Shown piece by piece: positions 9,301 to 15,951 of a stretch of 64,000 bases of DNA (positions are counted from its first letter, which is position 1; every line of letters begins with the position of its first letter). The position numbers and the translations under genes are program-made. The stretch comes from Streptomyces sp. PTY087I2. Its GTDB lineage: Bacteria > Actinomycetota > Actinomycetes > Streptomycetales > Streptomycetaceae. The stretch lies in assembly GCF_001687325.1 (NCBI RefSeq), contig NZ_LZRD01000012.1, forward strand, positions 36,134-100,133, given 5' to 3'. A model generated the notes under the pieces. The model had not been told where the DNA came from. It ran no database searches and saw only the letters and a program-made list of their open reading frames with translations.

Positions 9301-9395
9301 GGATCGCCGAGGGGCCGACAGCCGGAGCGATCAAGCTCCAGGACCACGGCAGCAAGGTCCGCTACCGGAATGTGTGGGTCGAGCCTCTCACCTGA
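6393..9395 (+). CDS. Secreted PA14 / sugar-dehydrogenase-fold / CBM6-35 / DUF1080 multidomain protein
   Basis: A 1000-residue exported protein preceded by AGGAGGAAGA. Signal peptide about residues 1-33 (RR, hydrophobic core, then AAAAP). Domains in order: PA14 (about 45-185; YFVSQVTANLTVPEDGSYAF, LISDDGSRLRIN), a glucose/sorbosone-dehydrogenase-type six-bladed propeller (about 225-560; AMDWLPDGRLAVTTWGG, GLRTPNGIGWGPEGDMFVLD), a CBM6/35-like module (about 675-800; YEAEEATLTGGAGF) and a 3-keto-disaccharide-hydrolase/DUF1080 domain (about 805-998; NSGVYLQERYEIQILDSYGD). PA14 and CBM modules bind glycans, and DUF1080 proteins include 3-keto-glycoside hydrolases, so an extracellular oxidise-then-cleave sugar role is plausible but unproven; the propeller may be only a scaffold, because PQQ ligands were not verified. 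Confidence 0.9.
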   Translation: MHPRPLHRCRRHLTGLLVSAFLVGAFAASPAAAAPTPRPQDELPPQEPGVTLRVFDVQVPLSELCDIKTGQTPNVDKLMPVIDWSSPDDFGFGDYFVSQVTANLTVPEDGSYAFRLISDDGSRLRINDSTVIDHDGLHGAEPKDGSTELTAGHHALHIDHFDRTGDQQVTLEWKPPGASDFAVVPNSVLSTDADVVRVTAPGRKECEGALDSPGDGLPLTGTHPDYALTDLRPAGFEPQVTAMDWLPDGRLAVTTWGGTDNTTGEVYLLDNVQGETDTEKVTAKKVADGLKEPMGIKAVDGKLYVSQKHELTELTDADGDDVTDEKRTVATWPYGGNFHEFAFGLLYRDGYFYLNLSVAIDLGGATTDPQPAPNRGSTIKVNKETGEVDYIAGGLRTPNGIGWGPEGDMFVLDNQGGWLPSSKLLHIKQDRFFNHYTNPSGPFDGKPVTKPVLWLPQNEIANSPSTPLQLTEGRFAGQMLFGDVTYGGIQRAYLEKVDGEYQGAVFRFTQGLEAGVNRISMGPDGAIYAGGLGAGGNWGQEGKLTYGLQKLSPSGDKAFDILAMRAKPGGFELEYTEPLSEETAAELAESYRVEQWTYAPTPAYGGPKIDEEALEVGEATLSEDRKKVTLTIPGLKANRVVHIRSPRPFSSADGTELWSTEAWYTLNSLPGDQPPATQYEAEEATLTGGAGFDTEHAGYSGGGFVDNFGQEGAAVTFDVEAGEAGTYDVGLRYSNGPNPAPGTKTVSVHVNGEKVRQIKLLSTTDWKTWSTGTEQLELREGRNTITYSYDSGDTGHVNLDMITVHPKGARVQLFDGTGQAAWQHPDGRTPEWPVNGEAMEVAGGDLRTKQGFQDFRAHVEFWLPNLPPDVTGQDRANSGVYLQERYEIQILDSYGDTTLADDEAGAIYTKKAPDVNAATAPETWQTYDITFRAARYDDSGAKTEDARVTVVWNGVTVHDDVAIDGVTGGGIAEGPTAGAIKLQDHGSKVRYRNVWVEPLT

Positions 9396-9415
9396 GCCCG
9401 CCCCGCGCCCTACCG

Positions 9416-9458
9416 GCCCCCACCGGACTCCGGCCTGAGGTCGAGTTCCGGTGGGGGC
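9416..9458 (+). terminator. Strong hairpin terminator
   Basis: A perfect 12-bp stem, GCCCCCACCGGA (9416-9427) with TCCGGTGGGGGC (9447-9458), around a 19-base loop, 20 bases after the secreted multidomain gene stops. Confidence 0.7.
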
Positions 9459-9476
9459 AGCCGCTATCGTGCCCGC

Positions 9477-10023
9477 GTGCTCCCCACAGCCCACCGTCCG
9501 CTGTTGTTCCTCGACGTCGACGGACCACTCATCCCCTTCGGGGCCTCCCAGCCGTACCCGACCTACGAAACCGGCCCCGAAGACCTGGGCGCCCGTGAGA
9601 ATCCGCTCCTGGCCAGGATCAATCCCCACCACGGGCCCCGGCTCACGGCTCTGCCCTGCGAACTCGTCTGGGCGACCACATGGATGGAGGACGCGAACAC
9701 CTGGGTCGCCCCTCGCATCGGCTTGCCGTCGTTGCCGGTCGTCGGCCTGCCGGGGACCTCCGAGTCCGATGGGGCCACCGGTTGCGAGGAGGAAGAGGAC
9801 GTGCGGAACGGCCTGCACTGGAAGACCCGCACCCTCGTCGCACGGGCCGCCGGCCGGCCCTTCGTCTGGGTCGACGACGAGATCACCGGCACCGACCGGT
9901 CCTGGGTCGCCGTCCACCACCCAGGCCCCGCCCTGCTCCACCCGGGTGGAGCCCCGGCAGGGGATCAGGGACAGCGACTACGCGGTCCTCGACGGCTGGC
10001 TGCGGCGCTGGGCGAGGGCGTAG
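9477..10023 (+). pseudogene. HAD-like hydrolase-family gene with a frameshift
   Basis: GTG at 9477 starts a protein with the HAD motif-I-like RPLLFLDVDGPLIPFG (residues 7-22), a mid-region LVWATTWMEDANTW, and RPFVWVDDEITGTDRSW, matching small actinobacterial HAD-domain proteins. After ALLH (about residue 155) the frame drifts into nonsense, while the expected C-terminus RVEPRQGIRDSDYAVLDGWL is found in the +1 frame and stops at 10023. One extra C within 9941-9943 explains this. The shift lies in a perfect 16-bp palindrome (9936-9951), so it may be a real mutation or a hairpin sequencing error. With the shift corrected the product is about 181 residues. Confidence 0.75.
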
Positions 10024-10047
10024 GCGTTCCCCGCCGCTGCCGGGGCT

Positions 10048-10647
10048 TCACCTCGGAGCCTGTCGGGCTACGGCCCTGCGGCAGGAGAGCACCACCAGGA
10101 ACGGCCACAGCGCCTGAAGGAACGTTACGACGCGCTCGGCGGTGCCCGGGGCCCGGGAAGTCTGGAGCTCCGCCAGGAACCACAGGCAACTCGCGAACAT
10201 CAGCGCGCTCGCGGCCAGCGACACGTCCAGGCGCAGCCCCCACGGCACCGGTCTCCCGGCCCGTACGGCGGCCAATGGCGGCCACACCGCCAGCAGCACG
10301 ACGCCCACCGTGGCCACCGCTCCGTGTTCGAGCGCCCCGCCGCTGCTCGGGGCGGGCACCAGGGTCAGGGCCAGCGCGGACAGGCCGCCGCCGGCCAGGG
10401 CCATCCGTCCGAGGAGGGCAGCCTCCCGGAGCGCGTGCGCCGTGGCCACGTAACACGTCCCCAGCACCAGCAGCATCCCCGTCATCAGCCAGTAGCTGGT
10501 AGCGCCGTAGGAGGCGAGCACGCTCAGGGTCTCCGTCGCGGGATCGTACGCAGGGCCCTGGCGCACCTGCGCAATCATCCAGGAGCCGACCAGCAGGACG
10601 GGAGCGCACCCGGAGGAGACCAAGGCCCACCAAGGAGCAGATCGCAT
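10048..10647 (-). CDS. DUF998 integral membrane protein
   Basis: A 199-residue protein with six hydrophobic segments; the first half carries the DUF998 pattern (SGCAPVLLVGSWMIAQ, then YDPATETLSVLASYG between helices 1 and 2). Function unknown; family members are small six-helix membrane proteins. It is convergent with the frameshifted HAD gene and divergent from the winged-helix protein at 10765. The start ATG at 10647 begins directly at the hydrophobic N-terminus. Confidence 0.85.
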   Translation of the reverse strand: MRSAPWWALVSSGCAPVLLVGSWMIAQVRQGPAYDPATETLSVLASYGATSYWLMTGMLLVLGTCYVATAHALREAALLGRMALAGGGLSALALTLVPAPSSGGALEHGAVATVGVVLLAVWPPLAAVRAGRPVPWGLRLDVSLAASALMFASCLWFLAELQTSRAPGTAERVVTFLQALWPFLVVLSCRRAVARQAPR

Positions 10648-10764
10648 TCAGTCAGCATAAATCTGGGCATCTTGCCGCGCGCTGATCTCCGGCTTCTTCG
10701 GCCGTCCGCGCCTCCTGCCGGCGGGCTTCGGGCGGTCGGCGGCGGTAGCGTACGGAGACCTGTG

Positions 10765-11871
10765 GTGAGTAGGCAGCAGGTGAACGGCACCGCCCGGATC
10801 GATGTGAGTCGCGAGCAGGTCCTGCGTTATCGCGTGGCGGCCCAGGGGTTCGACCGCGCCTCGCCCACGCCGGGTGTCCTGGTCCTCGGTGTTCAGGACA
10901 CCCCGCACGGCTCGGCCTCCGTGGCGCTCGCCGCGCGAGGTGCCTCCTCCGGTGCGCTGGAGCGGGTCTGGTCCTTCCGCGGCGCGCCGCATCTGCACCG
11001 GCGTACGGAGCTGGCGGCGCTGGCCCGTGCTCTGTGGCCGCTCGACGACGCGGACGCCACCGCCCGGATCAGCACCGCGTCGATCAAGGAGGGGGCGAAG
11101 CTCGGCCTGGCGGCCTTCCGCGTCACGGCGGAGGCCTTTCGCCGGACCGTGGTGGAGCCGCTGGGAAAGGGCGAGGTCAGTACGGCGGTGAGCGCGGCCG
11201 TACCGGAATCGCTGACGTACTGGTGTACCCCGTGCGACGCGCGGCACATCTCGGGGCTGCTCTTCCAGGAGGCCGGGCTGTTCGGGTCGGTGCGGGTCGG
11301 CTCCGAGCGGGGGAAGACGGTGCTTTCGCCGCTCGAGTCGCGGTTCCCTGTGCCGGACACGGCGTCGGGGACGGCGGACCTGGTCCGCGCCTACCTGCGC
11401 TTTCTCGGTCCGGCCAACCGGGCGGAGGTGGCCGCGTTCCTCGGGACCCGGCCGACCGCGATCCGGTCGGTGTGGCCGGACGGGCTGGTCGAGGTCTCGG
11501 TGGACGGTGCGTCGGCCTGGGTTCCGGAGTCCGAGGTGGACGCGTTGCTCGGGGCTCCGCGCGCCGATACCGGCACCGTACGGCTGCTGCCGCCGGGCGA
11601 TCCGTTCCTCCAGGCGCGGGACCGGTCGCTGCTGCTGCCCGAGAGGGAACGGCAGAGGGAGCTGTGGCGGGCCATCGGCGGGCCGGGGGCGGTGCTCGTC
11701 GGGTCGGAGATCGTCGGCACGTGGCGTGCTCGGGGTTCGGGGCGGCGCGTGGAGGTGACGGTTGCGGGGTTCGCCGCGCTGTCCGCCGCGGTGCGGCGGG
11801 CCCTGGAGACCGAGGCGCAGGCCGTCGCCGAGGCCCGCGGGGCGAAGGACGCCCTCCTGCGGATCGAGTGA
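10765..11871 (+). CDS. Winged-helix DNA-binding protein, AlkZ/YcaQ-like (HTH_42)
   Basis: GTG at 10765 gives 368 residues; a second GTG lies directly before it. The sequence DVSREQVLRYRVAAQGF at the N-terminus, HGSASVALAARG, the segment WTFRGAPH-like VWSFRGAPHLHRR and FLGPANRAEVAAFLG are those of the HTH_42 winged-helix superfamily, which includes AlkZ and YcaQ DNA glycosylases acting on crosslinks or alkylated bases. Many paralogues in Streptomyces are untested and some lack the catalytic QxQ motif, which I could not place here, so repair activity is uncertain. A longer frame upstream overlaps the DUF998 gene antisense and has no family support. Confidence 0.82.
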   Translation: MSRQQVNGTARIDVSREQVLRYRVAAQGFDRASPTPGVLVLGVQDTPHGSASVALAARGASSGALERVWSFRGAPHLHRRTELAALARALWPLDDADATARISTASIKEGAKLGLAAFRVTAEAFRRTVVEPLGKGEVSTAVSAAVPESLTYWCTPCDARHISGLLFQEAGLFGSVRVGSERGKTVLSPLESRFPVPDTASGTADLVRAYLRFLGPANRAEVAAFLGTRPTAIRSVWPDGLVEVSVDGASAWVPESEVDALLGAPRADTGTVRLLPPGDPFLQARDRSLLLPERERQRELWRAIGGPGAVLVGSEIVGTWRARGSGRRVEVTVAGFAALSAAVRRALETEAQAVAEARGAKDALLRIE

Positions 11872-11880
11872 CCGGGGATA

Positions 11881-12612
11881 TCAGGCTTCGGCCGGGTCGT
11901 CGTTGTCGCGCCGTGTGCACCGGATGCTTGCCTCCGCGCTGTCGAGCAGCATTTCCAGGGCCGTGGGGTACGCGCTGTCGTTCATCCTCGCGACCAGCAG
12001 CGGTGCGAGGGCGGCGATGTTCGGGTGGGTTTCCGCGGGCAGTTCGGCGTAGGTGGCGCGCCAGACCTGTTCGTCGGCGGCGCGTGCCGCTTCGGGCAGG
12101 GCGAGGCTCGCGGCGTCCAGCGCGGCGAAGGCCAGTGCCTGGTCGACGAACGCCTGGTAGATCCGTACGACGTCCGGGTCGGGCAGTCCGGTCGACCGCA
12201 GGATGCCGAGGATCGTCTCGTCGCCGGCGGTCTCGTTGGCCCGGCCGCTGACCCGGCTGGCGGTCAGCACCGCGGCCTCCGGATGGGCCAGGTAGGCGGT
12301 GTGGATGCGCAGGCCGATCTCGCGCAGGTCGGTGCGCCACTGTCCGGTGGCCCGCCGACCGCGCATCGCGCGTCCGATCAGTTCGTCGGCGATGGCCAGG
12401 GTCAGGTCGTCGATGCCGCGGAAGTAGCGGTAGAGCGTGCTCGGGTCGGCTCCGAGCGCGAGGCCCAGGCGGCGCACGGTCAGTCCGTCCCTGCCGTGTT
12501 CGTGGAGCATGCGCAGCGCTGTCTCGACGATCAACTGCTGGGTGACGACCACGCCCTGGCGTGTCGGCCGTCTGCGCCGCCGCTCCTCCTCCGCGACCAC
12601 CTTCTTCGCCAT
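11881..12612 (-). CDS. TetR-family transcriptional regulator
   Basis: ATG at 12612 follows GGGAGAG and gives 243 residues; a longer frame to 12678 exists but has no ribosome binding site. The N-terminal helix-turn-helix covers about residues 20-70 (LTVRRLGLALGADPSTLYRYF) followed by a C-terminal domain of TetR_C type (EQVWRATYAELPAETHPN). The order and the tail suggest the TetR/MftR-like group that senses small hydrophobic ligands. Divergent from the saccharopine-dehydrogenase-family gene at 12782, its likely target; the intergenic region holds the small inverted repeat CAACagcGTTG near 12685-12695. Confidence 0.88.
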   Translation of the reverse strand: MAKKVVAEEERRRRRPTRQGVVVTQQLIVETALRMLHEHGRDGLTVRRLGLALGADPSTLYRYFRGIDDLTLAIADELIGRAMRGRRATGQWRTDLREIGLRIHTAYLAHPEAAVLTASRVSGRANETAGDETILGILRSTGLPDPDVVRIYQAFVDQALAFAALDAASLALPEAARAADEQVWRATYAELPAETHPNIAALAPLLVARMNDSAYPTALEMLLDSAEASIRCTRRDNDDPAEA

Positions 12613-12781
12613 GCGCGCTCTCCCATCCGTCTCCCCGTACCCGGCGGGCAGCGGTGCTGACCTGTCGGGCCTCCTCACCTTATGCCAACAGCGTTGACGT
12701 TACTCAAGTGCGCCCCTTTCATGGACGAATCCAAGGGCACCGGCCCGTACGGCCGGCCCCTCGACGAAAGGCACATCCGCC

Positions 12782-13990
12782 ATGCGCGTACTCCTCGTCG
12801 GCGCAGGTGGCGTGGGTACGGCGATCACCAGAATCGCCGCCCGCCGCTCCTTCTTCGACCACATGGTCGTCACCGACTACGACCTCTCCCGGGCCGAGGC
12901 GGCGGTGGCCGCGCTGGGCGGGGACGGGGGCAGGTTCACCGCGCTGCGCGTCGATGCCTCGGACCGGGCGGCGGTCGCCGCCCTGATCGCCGAGCAGCGG
13001 TGCGACATCCTCGTGAACGCGACCGATCCCCGGTTCGTGATGCCGTTGTTCGACGCGGCGCTGGCCGCCGGGGTCGACTATCTGGACATGGCCATGTCCC
13101 TGTCCTCCCCGCATCCGGAGCGCCCGTACGAGGAGTGCGGGGTGAAGCTCGGCGACGGGCAGTTCGAGCGTGCCGCCGCGTGGGAGGAGGCGGGGCGGCT
13201 CGCGCTCGTCGGAGTGGGGGTCGAGCCGGGGCTCTCCGATGTCTTCGCCCGGTACGCGGCGGACGAACTGTTCGACGAGATCGAGGAGATCGGTGTCCGG
13301 GACGGTGCGAACCTCACCGTCGAGGGCTATGACTTCGCCCCGTCGTTCTCGATCTGGACCACCATCGAGGAGTGCCTGAACCCGCCGGTGATCTGGGAGA
13401 AGGACCGGGGCTGGTTCACCACGGCACCGTTCAGCGAGCCGGAGGTCTTCGACTTCCCCGAAGGTATCGGTCCGGTGGAGTGCGTGAACGTCGAGCACGA
13501 GGAGGTTCTGCTGATTCCGCGCTGGGTGGAGTCCCGGCGCGTCACGTTCAAGTACGGGCTGGGCGAGGAGTTCATCGAGACCCTCAAGACCCTCCACCGG
13601 CTCGGCCTCGACCGCACGGACAAGGTGACCGTGCCCGGCGGCGACGTGTCGCCCCGTGACGTGGTCGCGGCCTGTCTGCCCGACCCGGCCTCCCTGGGCG
13701 AGCTGATGCGGGGCAAGACCTGTGCCGGTACCTGGGTGAAGGGCACGAAGGGCGGCGCGCCCCGCGAGGTGTACCTCTACCACGTGGTCGACAATCAGTG
13801 GTCGATGCGCGAGTACGGCTCCCAGGCCGTGGTCTGGCAGACGGCGATCAACCCGGTGATCGCCCTGGAGCTGGTGGCGGGCGGTGTCTGGAGCGGCGCG
13901 GGTGTGCTCGGCGCCGAGGCGCTGGATCCGCGCCCGTTCCTCGATCTGCTCGTCGCGTACGGGTCGCCTTGGGGCATGCGCGAGCAGTGA
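12782..13990 (+). CDS. Saccharopine dehydrogenase family protein
   Basis: A 402-residue NAD(P)-binding oxidoreductase beginning with the Rossmann motif MRVLLVGAGGVGTAITRIAA. It shows the family's VNATDPRFVMPLFDAALAAG and MAMSLSSPHP segments and a C-terminal saccharopine-dehydrogenase domain (GVGVEPGLSDVFARYAADEL onward). Known members make or split saccharopine or carboxynorspermidine or act as lysine dehydrogenases; the particular reaction here is not clear. Divergent from a TetR regulator, so probably inducible. Confidence 0.87.
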   Translation: MRVLLVGAGGVGTAITRIAARRSFFDHMVVTDYDLSRAEAAVAALGGDGGRFTALRVDASDRAAVAALIAEQRCDILVNATDPRFVMPLFDAALAAGVDYLDMAMSLSSPHPERPYEECGVKLGDGQFERAAAWEEAGRLALVGVGVEPGLSDVFARYAADELFDEIEEIGVRDGANLTVEGYDFAPSFSIWTTIEECLNPPVIWEKDRGWFTTAPFSEPEVFDFPEGIGPVECVNVEHEEVLLIPRWVESRRVTFKYGLGEEFIETLKTLHRLGLDRTDKVTVPGGDVSPRDVVAACLPDPASLGELMRGKTCAGTWVKGTKGGAPREVYLYHVVDNQWSMREYGSQAVVWQTAINPVIALELVAGGVWSGAGVLGAEALDPRPFLDLLVAYGSPWGMREQ

Positions 13991-14091
13991 ACGCGGGGCC
14001 CGGCCGTGGGGCCGTTCGCGAGCCCGTCCACGGTCTCACCACTGGCCGTTCGCGGGCCGTCGAAAAAAGTCGAGAAGATTTTGGGCGACGA

Positions 14092-14118
14092 TGTCGAGAA
14101 CCCGGATCCGGCTCCGTC
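14092..14118 (+). promoter_or_regulatory. ECF42-type sigma promoter
   Basis: TGTCGA (14092-14097) and CGTC (14115-14118) are separated by 17 bases, matching the ECF42 target promoter as I recall it from published work (TGTCGA at -35 and CGA/TC at -10). It lies 54 bases before the DGPF gene of the same sigma system, consistent with autoregulation. Confidence 0.6.
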
Positions 14119-14171
14119 CCCGTAGTGAGAGCGACCAGAATGGGCCGCCCAGCACCGAGGAGAGAGACATC

Positions 14172-14579
14172 ATGGCCAAGTACCTGCTGCTCAAGCACTA
14201 CCGCGGCGCCCCGGCAGCGGTCAACGACGTCCCGATGGACCGGTGGACGCCCGAGGAGATCTCGGCGCACATGCAGTACATGCAGGACTTCGCGGACCGG
14301 CTGGAGAAGACCGGGGAGTTCGTCGACGGTCAGGCGCTCGCCCCCGAGGGTTCGTGGGTCCGGTACGACGGTGAGGGCCGCCCGCCGGTCACCGACGGGC
14401 CGTTCGCCGAGACCAAGGATCTGATCGCCGGCTGGATGATCATCGATGTCGACAGTCACGACCGGGCCGTCGAACTGGCCGGGGAGCTGTCCGCCGCTCC
14501 CGGGGCGGGCGGGAAGCCGATCCACGAGTGGCTGGAGGTGCGCCCGTTCCTGACCGCGCCGCCCACCGTCACGGAGGGA
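14172..14579 (+). CDS. DGPF (YCII-related) protein, stop codon lost
   Basis: ATG at 14172 follows GAGGAGAG. The first 136 residues form a YCII-related domain with the diagnostic DGPF motif (VTDGPFAETKDLIAGW, about residues 74-89) and the usual C-terminus HEWLEVRPFLTAPP. DGPF proteins are the conserved partners of ECF42 sigma factors. The normal stop is missing: in this frame translation would continue through codons GGA CGC CCC across the sigma gene to 15401, adding over 270 out-of-frame residues. The end given here is the edge of the conserved domain, not a seen stop codon. Whether the extension is real, or a substitution or sequencing indel removed the stop, cannot be told. Confidence 0.75.
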
Positions 14580-14586
14580 CGCCCCG

Positions 14587-15732
14587 ATGGACGAGCTCCT
14601 TCTGCGGAGCCTCACCCCGGGCGTGCTCGCCGTCCTCGTCCGCCGCGGAGCAGATTTCGCGGCGGCCGAGGACGCCGTGCAGGACGCCCTGGTCGAGGCG
14701 GTCCGCGTCTGGCCGGACGACGCGCCGCGGGATCCGAAGGGCTGGCTGGTCACCGTGGCCTGGCGGCGGTTCCTCGACGCGACCCGGGCGGATGCCTCCC
14801 GGCGGCGGCGCGAGGACCTCGTCGAGGAGGAGCCGGCGCCGGGCCCCGCGTCGGCGGTGGACGACACGCTCCAGCTCTACTTCCTGTGCGCCCACCCGTC
14901 GTTGAGCCCGTCGTCGGCCGTCGCGCTCACGCTGCGCGCCGTCGGCGGGCTCACGACCCGCCAGATCGCCCGGGCGTATCTGGTGCCCGAGGCGACGATG
15001 GCGCAGCGGATCAGCCGGGCCAAGCGCACCGTCTCCGGGGTGAGGTTCGACCGGCCCGGCGATGTCTCCACCGTGCTGCGCGTGCTGTATCTGGTCTTCA
15101 ACGAGGGCTATTCCGGGGATGTCGACCTCGCCGCGGAGGCGATCCGGCTCACCCGGCAGCTCGCGGCGGCGATCGACCACCCGGAGGTGGCGGGGCTGCT
15201 CGCCCTGATGCTGCTCCACCATGCCCGGCGCGCCTCCCGGACCGCGCCCGACGGGAGCCTGGTGCCGCTCGCCGAGCAGGACCGGGGCCTGTGGGACACC
15301 GGGATGATCGCCGAGGGCGTGGAGATTTTGCAGGCGGCCCTCGCCCGGGACCGGCTGGGCGAGTTCCAGGCCCAGGCCGCCGTCGCGGCGCTCCACGCTG
15401 ACGCGCCGACCGCCGAGGAGACCGACTGGGTGCAGATCGTCGAGTGGTACGACGAGCTGGCGGGTCTGACGGACAGCCCGGTCGTCCGGCTCAACCGGGC
15501 GGTGGCGGTCGGCGAGGCGGACGGTCCGCGTGCCGGGCTGGCCGAACTCGCCGCGCTGAGCGACTCGTTGCCGCGCCGTACGGCGGTCGCGGCGTATCTG
15601 CACGAGCGTGACGGCGATCTGCCGACGGCCGCGCGGCTGTACGCGGAGGCCGCCCGCAAGGCTCCCACGCTCGCCGAGCGCGACCATCTGACGCGCCGGG
15701 CCGCGCGGCTCAACGCCGGTCTTCGGCGTTGA
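14587..15732 (+). CDS. ECF42-family RNA polymerase sigma factor
   Basis: A 381-residue extracytoplasmic-function sigma factor with region 2 near the start (RRGADFAAAEDAVQDALVEA, GWLVTVAWRRFLD), region 4 (about 115-155; LTTRQIARAYLVPEATMAQR) and the long C-terminal helical TPR-like extension (about 185-380) carrying NEGYSG that marks ECF42. ECF42 sigma factors have no anti-sigma factor; their C-terminal extension is required for activity, and they transcribe their own DGPF gene. Here the DGPF gene lies immediately upstream and the sigma ribosome binding site GGAGGGA overlaps the DGPF frame, so the two are tightly coupled. Confidence 0.92.
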   Translation: MDELLLRSLTPGVLAVLVRRGADFAAAEDAVQDALVEAVRVWPDDAPRDPKGWLVTVAWRRFLDATRADASRRRREDLVEEEPAPGPASAVDDTLQLYFLCAHPSLSPSSAVALTLRAVGGLTTRQIARAYLVPEATMAQRISRAKRTVSGVRFDRPGDVSTVLRVLYLVFNEGYSGDVDLAAEAIRLTRQLAAAIDHPEVAGLLALMLLHHARRASRTAPDGSLVPLAEQDRGLWDTGMIAEGVEILQAALARDRLGEFQAQAAVAALHADAPTAEETDWVQIVEWYDELAGLTDSPVVRLNRAVAVGEADGPRAGLAELAALSDSLPRRTAVAAYLHERDGDLPTAARLYAEAARKAPTLAERDHLTRRAARLNAGLRR

Positions 15733-15813
15733 GGCGGGGGCGGCGGCCTCCGGCTCCGAAGGCGTTCGAAGGTGGCGGACCGGGCCGGCGGGCCACCACC
15801 CTCATCGTGACAA

Positions 15814-15832
15814 TTAGGTAAGCCTCACCTAA
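15814..15832 (+). promoter_or_regulatory. Iron box (DmdR1/IdeR/DtxR operator)
   Basis: TTAGGTAAGCCTCACCTAA is a full 19-base match to the actinobacterial iron-box consensus (TNAGGTWAGSCTNACCTNA). It is 120 bases before the HtaA-domain gene at 15952, so that gene should be repressed by iron-loaded DmdR1 and released under iron starvation. Confidence 0.9.
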
Positions 15833-15951
15833 TATGCGTTTGTCGTCTTCGGGTCCCCACACGCCGAGAAGCCGGTATCCCCCCTTCTTTCGTTCGTCTC
15901 CCGGGCACGGCTCCGTTCCGACGCGCGCTGTGCCCCTCCCCCGAAGGAGAC

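Noticed and set aside
6321..9941. A 1200-codon minus-strand reading opposite the secreted multidomain gene
   Set aside because: No family motifs and composition expected from antisense of a GC-rich gene; the plus strand has signal peptide, ribosome binding site and domains.
10648..10764. An AT-hook-like peptide (GRRRGRPKKPEISAR) on the minus strand
   Set aside because: The frame is antisense to the winged-helix gene and lacks a start or ribosome binding site near the motif; probably chance in GC-rich DNA.
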